This document shows positions 7,638-15,624 of a stretch of DNA of 44,708 bases, one piece after another (the stretch's first letter is position 1; each line of letters begins with the position of its first letter). This DNA comes from Erwinia pyrifoliae DSM 12163. GTDB lineage: Bacteria > Pseudomonadota > Gammaproteobacteria > Enterobacterales > Enterobacteriaceae. Location: positions 3,896,027 to 3,940,734 of the forward strand of contig NC_017390.1 in the NCBI RefSeq assembly GCF_000026985.1, in the 5' to 3' direction. The position numbers and the translations under genes were made by a program. The notes below the pieces were generated by a model. That model made no database searches. It saw nothing but the letters and a program-made list of their open reading frames with translations, and was not told where the DNA came from.

Positions 7638-8942
7638 ATGCAAGCCTCTATCGACGCCACCCCCGTAAACTCACGCGGTAAAGTGATGGTCGCTTCACTG
7701 GTCGGAACGGCTATTGAATTTTTCGACTTCTATATTTATGCCACAGCAGCGGTGATCGTTTTTCCGCATATCTTCTTCCCACAAGGTGATACCACCGTCG
7801 CCACGCTCCAGTCGCTGGCGACCTTCGCCATTGCCTTTGTGGCGCGTCCGATTGGCTCCGCCTTATTCGGTCACTTTGGCGATCGTGCCGGGCGCAAAGT
7901 CACGCTGGTGGCTTCGCTGCTGACGATGGGTATTTCAACCGTTGCTATCGGCCTGCTGCCGGGTTACGCCAGTATTGGCGTGTTCGCCCCGCTGCTGCTG
8001 GCGCTGGCGCGTTTTGGTCAGGGACTCGGCCTCGGTGGCGAATGGGGCGGCGCCGCCCTGCTGGCGACCGAAAATGCCCCGGCGAAAAAGCGTGCGCTGT
8101 ACGGGTCATTCCCGCAACTCGGCGCACCAATCGGCTTCTTCTTTGCCAACGGCACCTTCCTGTTGCTCTCCTGGCTGCTGAGCGACGAACAGTTTATGAA
8201 CTGGGGATGGCGCGTGCCGTTTATTCTTTCTGCGGTGCTGGTGCTGATTGGTCTGTACGTGCGCGTGTCGCTGCATGAGTCGCCGGTCTTCGCCAAAGTA
8301 CAAAGAGAGAAAAAACAGGTAAAAGTGCCAATTGGCACCCTGCTGAGCAAGCATCTGGGGACCACCATCATCGGTACTTTTATTATGCTGGCGACCTATA
8401 CGCTGTTCTACATCATGACCGTCTATTCGATGACTTACGGCACCACGCCCGCGCCCAATGGCTTAGGGATTGCACGTAATACCTTCCTGTGGATGCTGAT
8501 GTTAGCGGTGATCGGTTTTGGCGTGATGGTGCCGGTTGCCGGACTGCTGGCGGACCGTTTTGGTCGTCGCAAGACGATGATAGTGATTACGCTGTTGATT
8601 ATCGCTTTCGCGTTGATTTTCCCGTCAATGCTGGGTTCCGGTAATCAGGCGCTGATTATGGCTTTTCTGCTATGCGGCCTGAGCATTATGGGGCTGACCT
8701 TTGGCCCAATGGGGGCGCTGCTGCCGGAGCTGTTTCCTACCGAGGTGCGTTATACCGGGGCATCGTTCTCGTATAATCTGTCGTCAATTCTGGGTGCTTC
8801 CGTCGCCCCCTATATTGCCACCTGGTTAGCGCACACTTACGGACTGTTCTACGTCGGGATATATCTGGCGGCGATGGCCTGTCTGACGCTGGTGGCGCTC
8901 ATCTTGTGTAAAGAGACGCGCAGCGCATCGCTGTTTGATTAA
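7638..8942 (+). CDS. yhjE: MFS metabolite:H+ symporter family transporter YhjE
   Basis: This 434-residue inner-membrane protein has 12 predicted helices. It carries the MHS-family hallmarks: FFDFYIYATAAVIVFPHIFF in the first helices, the loop 2-3 motif GHFGDRAGRKVTL, and its repeat LADRFGRRKTMIV between helices 8 and 9. The conserved RFGQGLGLGGEWGGAALLA segment follows helix 4. Sequence and gene order (next to yhjG and pdeH) match E. coli YhjE. Relatives import organic acids or osmolytes with protons, but the substrate of YhjE itself is not established. A terminator follows directly. Confidence 0.93.
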   Translation: MQASIDATPVNSRGKVMVASLVGTAIEFFDFYIYATAAVIVFPHIFFPQGDTTVATLQSLATFAIAFVARPIGSALFGHFGDRAGRKVTLVASLLTMGISTVAIGLLPGYASIGVFAPLLLALARFGQGLGLGGEWGGAALLATENAPAKKRALYGSFPQLGAPIGFFFANGTFLLLSWLLSDEQFMNWGWRVPFILSAVLVLIGLYVRVSLHESPVFAKVQREKKQVKVPIGTLLSKHLGTTIIGTFIMLATYTLFYIMTVYSMTYGTTPAPNGLGIARNTFLWMLMLAVIGFGVMVPVAGLLADRFGRRKTMIVITLLIIAFALIFPSMLGSGNQALIMAFLLCGLSIMGLTFGPMGALLPELFPTEVRYTGASFSYNLSSILGASVAPYIATWLAHTYGLFYVGIYLAAMACLTLVALILCKETRSASLFD

Positions 8943-8956
8943 AACGGTGTGACTTG

Positions 8957-8992
8957 AGGGGCAACCGGAAAGGGTTGCCCCTGCCCCTTTTA
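8957..8992 (+). terminator. rho-independent terminator of yhjE
   Basis: AGGGGCAACC and GGTTGCCCCT form a 10-bp perfect stem with a 6-base loop, followed by GCCCCTTTTAG. It lies between the converging yhjE and yhjG stop codons. Confidence 0.85.
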
Positions 8993-9023
8993 GTGCTTTT
9001 TACCTTTCATCGTGGCCGATTAT

Positions 9024-11078
9024 TTACTTTTTGATCTGCTGTAATACGCGGGTGCACGGGTTCTCATCGTTATCGCTGGGCGAGATCAGCGCCAGTAGCG
9101 CGGCGGCCGGAGCCACCACCGTACCCAATGCCAGGGCGGCGGCACCACGAGCCAGCAGCGAACCGGTTTTCACCCCGGCATCCGGGTTTTTAAAGGTGCC
9201 GCGCACGTAGAGCGGTGAACGAAGGGTAATAATCCTGATGCCCTTACTCTCCGGGTTAATCGTCAGATCGAGGCGCTCGTTGGCAAAGTTGGTGCTGCCG
9301 GTAACATTGATCATCGCGTTTTCGGTATCAAACACCAACAGGCGCGACGAAGCCAGCCCTTGTTTCACCTGCAAATCGGCGGCGGCGCAGTTGATTTTCA
9401 CTTCGTCATCGCCAAACAGTTTACCCACCACGTAGTTGCCGACGTTAAGGCCGACTATCTCCATCAGGCTGCGGCTGATCAGGCCATCGTTCATCAGCAG
9501 TTTCAGAGAGCCGTTGCTGGTGGCAAGCAGTTCCGCCACCGAATTGCCACGCCCGTTCAGACTGGCATCGCCGTTTATCTGGCCAAGCGCACTGCGCATG
9601 GCTGCCACGTCGGGGAACAGCTGGCGCAGCTTGAGATGCCGCGCATGCAGATCGACGCGCCCCTGCATCGGCGACCGATCGCCCTGTAAGCGCACGGTGG
9701 CATTGAGGCTGCCCCCTGCCATACCAAAACGCAGCGGATCGAGCAGCAGGTCGCCATTTTTTAGGGTTAAATGGGTCGACAGATCGCTCACCGGCAGTGA
9801 ACTGCTGTGCTCAATGCGCCTGCCACGAAAGCGCACATCCGCATCCATCACCTGCCAGCTTTGCGTATCAAACTTATCGTGTGGCAGTACCCGGCCAGCA
9901 GGTTGGGGAGATGTTGCCCCACGTTGCGCCTTCGCTCGTGCCGTTTTCGCGCTGTCTTTACCGGAGTCAACGCCAATCAGCGGGCCGAGGTCAGCCACGC
10001 GCAGCTGCAGCGACTCCAGCGTCCCGGTTAGCTCAGGCCGGGGTTTGCCCTGACGGTAGGCGAGCGAGCCGCGAATATCGCTGTCGCCGATATGGCCGTT
10101 AAAGTTCTGATAGCGGAATACCGCCCCGTCCGGCTGCTGGAACCGCGCCGTCAGGTGGCCGTCGGTTTCATAGGGAGGCGTTTCCGGCAGCAGCACGCCG
10201 GTCAGCCCGTAGAGGTTAGCCAGCGTGTCGCCGGAGAAGCGCAGACGCAGATCCACCCCGCCCAGATTCATCGGGTCCTGCACCGTGCCCGCGATGCGCA
10301 CGCGAGTGGTGCCATTGTGCACATCGGCCGCAACGGGGAATGGCGTGTTCTGGCTGCGCAGTGACAGCATGCCGCCAATTTTGCCCTCGCCACGTAGCTT
10401 TTCATTGTTGTATGTGCCGCTGGCGCGCCAGCCGAAAACAAAGTCGGCCGCGCCTTTTTGCTTATCGTCGCCACCGGCCAGCTGGGCATAAGGCACCGCT
10501 TTACCCAGCGGATCGACCACCACCTGCACATCGGCCTTATTTATGGCATCACGATAGCTGACGGTTCCCCGATCGAAAGCGATGCTGTCGAGGCGGAAAG
10601 ACCACGCAGAGGGTTCCTTACTGGCCTGCTGGTTACCGCTGCCGGCAAGATTAAACGTCCAGTTATTCTTGCCGTCGGCAGTCTGCACCAGCTTAGCCTG
10701 CGGCTGCTGCAGTGCGATCCTCGGCAAATAAATCTGCTGACTTAACAGCGCCAGCGGGGAAAGCGTGGCTTCCACCCGTTGCAGGTGAACCATCGTGACA
10801 TCGGGGACATAGGGCGGGTTGCCCAGCATGATGTCCTGCGCATACACCTGTGGCCAGGGAACCCAACCGTGCCAGCCGGGTTCATTGCGGTTACGCTGCC
10901 AGCTCACGCCAAGATCGCCACGGATAGCAAACGGCCGGTTAATCTCCGCCGAAACTTTTCGATTGATAATGGGTTTCAGGCGATTCCAGTCAAAGAGCGC
11001 GACCACCGCCACAATGACGACCACCAGCAATAAAAAAATTCCGCCGATCCAACTTATCACTTTTCCCGTTCGCGCCAT
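9024..11078 (-). CDS. yhjG: AsmA family protein YhjG
   Basis: This 684-residue protein has an N-terminal signal anchor (about residues 10-28, LLLVVVIVAVVALF) and a long periplasmic beta-rich domain. It begins with FDWNRLKPIINRKVSAEINR, then PFAIRGDLGV, and carries the C-terminal AsmA block LMNDGLISRSLMEIVGLNVG and RSPLYVRGTFKNP. Length and sequence follow E. coli YhjG (about 686) throughout. AsmA-type proteins form long grooves bridging inner and outer membranes for lipid transfer. The precise role of YhjG is not known. It is a single gene between yhjE and pdeH, in the order seen in E. coli. Confidence 0.93.
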   Translation of the reverse strand: MARTGKVISWIGGIFLLLVVVIVAVVALFDWNRLKPIINRKVSAEINRPFAIRGDLGVSWQRNRNEPGWHGWVPWPQVYAQDIMLGNPPYVPDVTMVHLQRVEATLSPLALLSQQIYLPRIALQQPQAKLVQTADGKNNWTFNLAGSGNQQASKEPSAWSFRLDSIAFDRGTVSYRDAINKADVQVVVDPLGKAVPYAQLAGGDDKQKGAADFVFGWRASGTYNNEKLRGEGKIGGMLSLRSQNTPFPVAADVHNGTTRVRIAGTVQDPMNLGGVDLRLRFSGDTLANLYGLTGVLLPETPPYETDGHLTARFQQPDGAVFRYQNFNGHIGDSDIRGSLAYRQGKPRPELTGTLESLQLRVADLGPLIGVDSGKDSAKTARAKAQRGATSPQPAGRVLPHDKFDTQSWQVMDADVRFRGRRIEHSSSLPVSDLSTHLTLKNGDLLLDPLRFGMAGGSLNATVRLQGDRSPMQGRVDLHARHLKLRQLFPDVAAMRSALGQINGDASLNGRGNSVAELLATSNGSLKLLMNDGLISRSLMEIVGLNVGNYVVGKLFGDDEVKINCAAADLQVKQGLASSRLLVFDTENAMINVTGSTNFANERLDLTINPESKGIRIITLRSPLYVRGTFKNPDAGVKTGSLLARGAAALALGTVVAPAAALLALISPSDNDENPCTRVLQQIKK

Positions 11079-11142
11079 TCGTGGTTCTCCTGATAGCTAT
11101 CCGTCTCAGGTCAAAGCATAGTCGAGACGTCAGCACATGCCA

Positions 11143-11916
11143 TCAGGTGAAATGCATTGGCAGGGTATCCAGCAGGTCAATCGGCACCGGGCGGGAAAAT
11201 AAATAGCCTTGGGCTGCACAGGCGGGGGAGTTACGCACCTGCTCCCACTCTTCCTGAGTTTCGACGCCTTCAACAATCACCCCTTTACAGTAGCGATTGA
11301 TCAACGCCAGCAGCATCCCGAACAGGTTGCGCCCCTCTTCGCTGGCGCGCAGCAGGATAAACAGCTCGCGCGACAGTTTGATATAGTCATAATTTAGTTC
11401 GGTCAGGGCGGAGAAGTTCGCCATGCCGGAGCCAAAATCATCCATCCAGAGAGGCCCCAGTTCCGGCATTTGCGTGGCGATCAGTTCCTGCGGCAGCACA
11501 TGGTGCTCGACCAGTTCGAAACGCACCCACGGGCAGCGTGCAATCAGCTGGCGCAGCGCGCTGTTCTGCCGGGTAGCTAACAGCGTTGGCCCGTCGATAT
11601 TGATCGAGGCGACGATGTTAGTGCTGATAAACTTTTTTTCCCACTTGACCAGCGACTCCAGCTGCTCAACGACGATATCCAGGCGCTGCGGAACCTCAAG
11701 CGTTGCAAAATAAAGCTCCGGTGATACTGCCAGACTTGGGCCGGTCGGGTGGAACACCGCAGTGAGCAACTCAATTGCCATCAGACTTCCGTTCACCCGA
11801 TAAATGGGCTGGAAGTGATAGGAACGCTGACACTGCTGCCAGTATTCAGGCTCTTCAGGCTGCTTTTGTTTAACCATTGAGGAAGGAAGCCGGTGGCCGA
11901 GAGTATTCAGCGCCAT
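11143..11916 (-). CDS. pdeH: c-di-GMP phosphodiesterase PdeH (YhjH), EAL domain
   Basis: This 257-residue cytosolic stand-alone EAL protein hydrolyses c-di-GMP. Catalytic landmarks are the metal-binding Glu49 in AIELLT (ELL in place of EAL, as in E. coli PdeH), Asn in SINIDGPT, DDFGSGMANFSAL, and EGVET near the end. I chose the ATG at 11916 over a TTG at 11979 because it has an AAGGA site nine bases upstream and matches the E. coli length. The TTG also overlaps the -10 element of the promoter at 11970-11996. In E. coli this enzyme keeps c-di-GMP low in motile cells and so relieves the flagellar brake. The sigma-28 promoter here predicts the same coupling, opposing the nearby cellulose operon. 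Confidence 0.95.
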   Translation of the reverse strand: MALNTLGHRLPSSMVKQKQPEEPEYWQQCQRSYHFQPIYRVNGSLMAIELLTAVFHPTGPSLAVSPELYFATLEVPQRLDIVVEQLESLVKWEKKFISTNIVASINIDGPTLLATRQNSALRQLIARCPWVRFELVEHHVLPQELIATQMPELGPLWMDDFGSGMANFSALTELNYDYIKLSRELFILLRASEEGRNLFGMLLALINRYCKGVIVEGVETQEEWEQVRNSPACAAQGYLFSRPVPIDLLDTLPMHFT

Positions 11917-11969
11917 CGATGTGATCCTTTGTCTGTGAGAACGCCTTAATGCGGCATCCCGTGTTGCAA

Positions 11970-11996
11970 GTATCGGCAACGTCCTGGATAACTTCA
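11970..11996 (-). promoter_or_regulatory. sigma-28 (FliA) class 3 flagellar promoter of pdeH
   Basis: On the minus strand TGAAGTTA is followed by exactly 11 bases and GCCGATAC. The FliA consensus is TAAAGTTT-N11-GCCGATAA, so 13 of 16 positions match with ideal spacing. The promoter lies about 55 bases upstream of the chosen pdeH start. E. coli yhjH is a known FliA-dependent gene. Confidence 0.88.
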
Positions 11997-11999
11997 GCT

Positions 12000-12391
12000 A
12001 TGCCGCCACGTTAAGCAGGGCAATAGTAACAAAGCGGCGCACTTTTCAATCGCCAAAACAGGTGCGCCTTAGGCCGTTTCATCCGCAATTGGCGAAAGCG
12101 GGATCCACACGTTGATGGTACTGAAAACCTGTTTGAATTTAGCGACGGGTTATTCCGGGGGCAATGATGGCTGGCTGGAGTCAACGCCAGTTCAGCAAGG
12201 TTAACCCGTCGCCAGGCTGAAGACATCCCCCGGCAACGGGGCTGGCTTGAAGCATAGCGGCGGCGGGCGTCTGAGCTTGGAACAGGCGGTTCAGGTTAAT
12301 GCGCTGGCGAGGTTTTTAGCTAAATGGGGTACGGGGAGATCATCCGGTGCATCAGGGCAGCCGCCGACGGCGGCCGCCTCTGGACAGGCGT
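12000..12391. other. gene-free gap where E. coli carries kdgK
   Basis: In E. coli the 2-keto-3-deoxygluconate kinase gene kdgK lies between pdeH and yhjJ. Here the gap is only about 390 bases, and no frame gives recognisable sugar-kinase motifs. A few GC-rich inverted repeats occur near the yhjJ end (12360-12380). Confidence 0.55.
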
Positions 12392-13864
12392 TCAGGATGC
12401 AGGCACGGTGTTTTCCCCGGCAGCGGACGCCGCCGGGGAAGTCACCACAGGCGTCATCATCTTCTGCCAGCTTTCCTGCAATAGCTTCACGTTAGTTTCC
12501 GCTTCGCCCTGAGGCTGCATCAGCACCATGGTCATATCTTGCGTCAGCTGCTGGCGCAGCTCCTGATTGAGCATATCCAGCGTCATACCGGACAGGAACG
12601 TCTGGCGCAGCTTCTGATACTGTTCCGGGGCGATATCCACCACCGCATTTTGCTGCGAACGCAGACGCTGGCTCATCAGCGCGCTGGTATCGGTACGCGC
12701 ATAGGTCGCAAACAGCTTGCTCAGTTCGGCATTTTTCTGCGCCATCAGCGCGTCGAACTCCGGCTGCGTCAGTCCCTTATCACGCACGATAGCCATCTCT
12801 TTTGCCATCAGTGCAAGATTGTCGTTCAGTGCCGCGTTGTTCGCGTCCATATTGATGGCACACTGGGCGCGCTGATACAGCACCCGACAGTCGAAGCTAA
12901 CCTGCATACCCGGCGTTTTTTGGTCGCTCAACGCTCTTTGAACGTGCCAGAACAGCGCTTCACGCGCCAGATCGCTCTGCCAGTAACGCAACAGGCTGGC
13001 CGATTCGCGGATTGGCTTCCACGGGTTATCCCATACCAGCGAAAGACGATCCTGGCTGATGGCATTGTTAACCAAATTAACCGGCTGCTGCAGTAAAGGA
13101 GAGAGGGTTGGCATCGCGGCTGGCTGGTCACGTTTGCCGTCCAGCGGGGAGAAAATTTTATTGATCTGCTCCACCAAACTACGGCTATCGACGTTGCCTA
13201 CCACAAACAGCGTCATTGCATCCGGCGTGTACCACTGCTTATAAAAGGCGTTGAGCTGGGCCAGGTCGACCGGCCGTTTCACGGCGGCAGCGGGATCGTG
13301 CGCCAGCATGGCGGAGCCTTTCAGACGATAGCGCCACCAGACATCCTGTGGGTTGCCCGGCCACGTCGCGCCAGGGTCATCGGCATCGATAGCCGTGTCC
13401 ACCACCTGCTGATTAATGGTCATTTTGCCTGCGGTTGCCGCCAGCCAGCTGAGTGCTTCTTTTAGCACTTCCGGGCGATTATTAGGCAAACTGAGGTTAT
13501 ACGACGTGAAGTCGTACGAGGTGATGACCGGCGGATGTGGATGCTGCGGGTCGATGCTCTGCTGCCAAAGCGAGCGCTGCTGCGCGGGATCCAGACGGGC
13601 GTTGTGCACCAGCGACAGGCGCGGTAAAAGATGGCTGTAGCCTTGCTGTTGCGCACTTTCCGCCATCGTTCCGGTGTTCACTATCAGGCGGATCTCAACG
13701 CGGTCAATGGGCCGCTGAGGCGTGGTTAGCAGCTGCCAACTGAAACCATTTTCCAGTTTTCCCTGCTGCCAGGCGGGATCGGGTTGCAGCGTTTCTGCCT
13801 GCGCCATACCCGCTGCTGCCAGCCATATTCCCCCAACCAATAGACGAATTCTGGTGTCCTGCAT
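12392..13864 (-). CDS. yhjJ: YhjJ, M16 peptidase-like periplasmic protein lacking the zinc motif
   Basis: This 490-residue protein has a Sec signal peptide (about 23 residues ending GMAQA). It follows the pitrilysin/M16 fold: ENGFSWQLLTTPQRPIDRVE near residue 38, then LIVNTGTMAES and GYSHLLPRLSL. The active M16 motif HxxEH would fall at GYSHLLPRL, where only the first His is present and Glu and the second His are missing. It should therefore be catalytically dead, as is thought for E. coli YhjJ. The C-terminal half contains the second M16 domain (LAQLNAFYKQWYTPDAMTLF then VVGNVD). Its role is unknown. It lies between the kdgK gap and dctA. Confidence 0.9.
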   Translation of the reverse strand: MQDTRIRLLVGGIWLAAAGMAQAETLQPDPAWQQGKLENGFSWQLLTTPQRPIDRVEIRLIVNTGTMAESAQQQGYSHLLPRLSLVHNARLDPAQQRSLWQQSIDPQHPHPPVITSYDFTSYNLSLPNNRPEVLKEALSWLAATAGKMTINQQVVDTAIDADDPGATWPGNPQDVWWRYRLKGSAMLAHDPAAAVKRPVDLAQLNAFYKQWYTPDAMTLFVVGNVDSRSLVEQINKIFSPLDGKRDQPAAMPTLSPLLQQPVNLVNNAISQDRLSLVWDNPWKPIRESASLLRYWQSDLAREALFWHVQRALSDQKTPGMQVSFDCRVLYQRAQCAINMDANNAALNDNLALMAKEMAIVRDKGLTQPEFDALMAQKNAELSKLFATYARTDTSALMSQRLRSQQNAVVDIAPEQYQKLRQTFLSGMTLDMLNQELRQQLTQDMTMVLMQPQGEAETNVKLLQESWQKMMTPVVTSPAASAAGENTVPAS

Positions 13865-14083
13865 GTGAACCCCTAATGAATCACTAACTCAAAAAAATAA
13901 CTGGTGAGCTACGGCCTGCTGCAATCACGCGATGAGCTATCCGTTCAGTTTCCTGTGACTCGCATTATCTGGCTATAACTTCGCAAAGCCGCTGTTTTTT
14001 AAGGAACAGCTTCTTAGACCACGCATCGACAAGGATGTCACACAGCGCCATGAAATTTCTTAAAACAGATGGGGTTATTATGC

Positions 14084-14120
14084 AAATGCCCGCCGTGAGG
14101 GCAAGTCACGGCGGGCATTT
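14084..14120 (-). terminator. strong terminator hairpin between dctA and yhjJ
   Basis: AAATGCCCGCCGTGA and TCACGGCGGGCATTT form a 15-bp perfect stem with a 7-base loop, 40 bases past the dctA stop. The stem carries A and T tails on both sides, so it can act on either strand. The position fits dctA. Confidence 0.8.
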
Positions 14121-14159
14121 GTGGCCATTTTTCACAAATTAACTCAAGGTTAGCGGATT

Positions 14160-15434
14160 TCAGGTGGTTTTTACCTCTTTTTTTCCTTTGTTAAGCGTCT
14201 CTGTTAGCTGCTTCTCATCGAGCTGGCCAACCCACTTAGCCACCACCACGGTCGCCACGCCGTTACCGATCAGATTGGTCAACGCACGAGCTTCGGACAT
14301 AAAACGGTCAATGCCGAGGATCAGCGCAAGCCCCGCCACCGGCAGATGACCGACCGCAGACAGCGTCGCCGCCAGCACGATAAAACCGCTGCCGGTCACG
14401 CCCGCAGCGCCTTTCGACGAGAGCAGCAGCACCACCAGCAGGGTTACCTGGTGCCAGATATCCATATGGCTGTTGGTTGCCTGGGCGATAAACACCGCCG
14501 CCATGGTCAGATAAATCGAGGTGCCGTCAAGGTTGAAAGAGTACCCGGTGGGGATAACCAAACCCACCACCGATTTCTGACATCCCAGATTCTCCATCTT
14601 AGCCAGCATACGCGGCAACGCGGACTCCGATGAGGACGTGCCGAGGACGATCAGCAGCTCTTCTTTGATATAGGCGATAAATTTGAAGATGTTAAAGCCA
14701 ACCACGCGTGCAATCACCCCAAGCACCAGCACGACAAACAGCACACAGGTGATATAGAAGCAGATAATCAGCTGGCCAAGTTGCACCAGCGATCCGACGC
14801 CGTATTTACCAATGGTGAAAGCCATCGCGCCGAAGGCACCGATCGGAGCCAGACGCATAACCATGCTGATGATGCCGAAAATGACGTGGGAGAAGCTGTC
14901 GATAAAGTTAAATACCAGCGTGCCTTTATCGCCCATACGATGCAGCGCAAAGCCGAACAGGATGGCGAACAGCAGAACCTGCAGAATATTGCCGCCGGCA
15001 AACGCGCCAATGACGCTGGCGGGAATGACATCCAGCAGAAATGCGACAACGCCCTGCTGCTCCGCCTGCTGGGCATACATCGCCACCGCTTTAGCATCCA
15101 GCGTGGCCGGGTCAACGTTCATACCCGCACCGGGTTGCAGCACGTTGACCACCACCAGCCCGATAATCAGGGCAAGGGTGCTGACCACTTCGAAATAGAG
15201 CAGCGCCACCGCACCGGTACGCCCGACAGCTTTCATACTTTCCATACCGGCAATCCCGGTCACAACGGTACAGAAAATCACCGGAGCAATAATCATTTTG
15301 ATAAGCTTAACGAAAGCGTCACCCAGCGGCTTCATCTGCGCGCCCAGTTCAGGGTAAAAATGGCCCAGCAGTACGCCGATAGCGATAGCAGTCAATACCT
15401 GGAAATAAAGGCTTTTAAACAGAGAGGTTTTCAT
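14160..15434 (-). CDS. dctA: C4-dicarboxylate transporter DctA
   Basis: This DAACS-family symporter of 424 residues takes up succinate, fumarate, malate and aspartate aerobically. It starts [20 protein letters not shown] as in E. coli. An upstream in-frame GTG at 15452 would add six residues but has no better ribosome site. Family motifs are [11 protein letters not shown] in re-entrant loop 1, [19 protein letters not shown] in helix 7, and the [19 protein letters not shown] second loop. The [16 protein letters not shown] segment near the end supplies the substrate-binding Asp/Arg/Asn. In E. coli it responds to DcuSR and catabolite repression. No such sites were confirmed here. Confidence 0.96.
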   Translation of the reverse strand: MKTSLFKSLYFQVLTAIAIGVLLGHFYPELGAQMKPLGDAFVKLIKMIIAPVIFCTVVTGIAGMESMKAVGRTGAVALLYFEVVSTLALIIGLVVVNVLQPGAGMNVDPATLDAKAVAMYAQQAEQQGVVAFLLDVIPASVIGAFAGGNILQVLLFAILFGFALHRMGDKGTLVFNFIDSFSHVIFGIISMVMRLAPIGAFGAMAFTIGKYGVGSLVQLGQLIICFYITCVLFVVLVLGVIARVVGFNIFKFIAYIKEELLIVLGTSSSESALPRMLAKMENLGCQKSVVGLVIPTGYSFNLDGTSIYLTMAAVFIAQATNSHMDIWHQVTLLVVLLLSSKGAAGVTGSGFIVLAATLSAVGHLPVAGLALILGIDRFMSEARALTNLIGNGVATVVVAKWVGQLDEKQLTETLNKGKKEVKTT

Positions 15435-15624
15435 CGGATTTTCTTGAACCACTTTAGTTATTATCAGAGGGAAGATAACGCGAAAGTAACACCGGATTAA
15501 CAGGATAGATATATGGCGCGCGGGGCGGATGCCACAGATAACTCATTTTTATGAGCTGAATCACTTCAGTTCGATCTTGTGAAACTAAAGTAAGTCAGTG
15601 CGCGAGCCAAGCCCGGCGCGTCGG

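Noticed and set aside
12011..12226. 71-codon ORF in the kdgK gap
   Set aside because: There are no kinase motifs, no ribosome site, and an unlikely Cys/Arg/Pro composition.
14781..15500. 239-codon plus-strand ORF opposite dctA
   Set aside because: It is fully covered by the conserved DctA coding frame, with no independent support.
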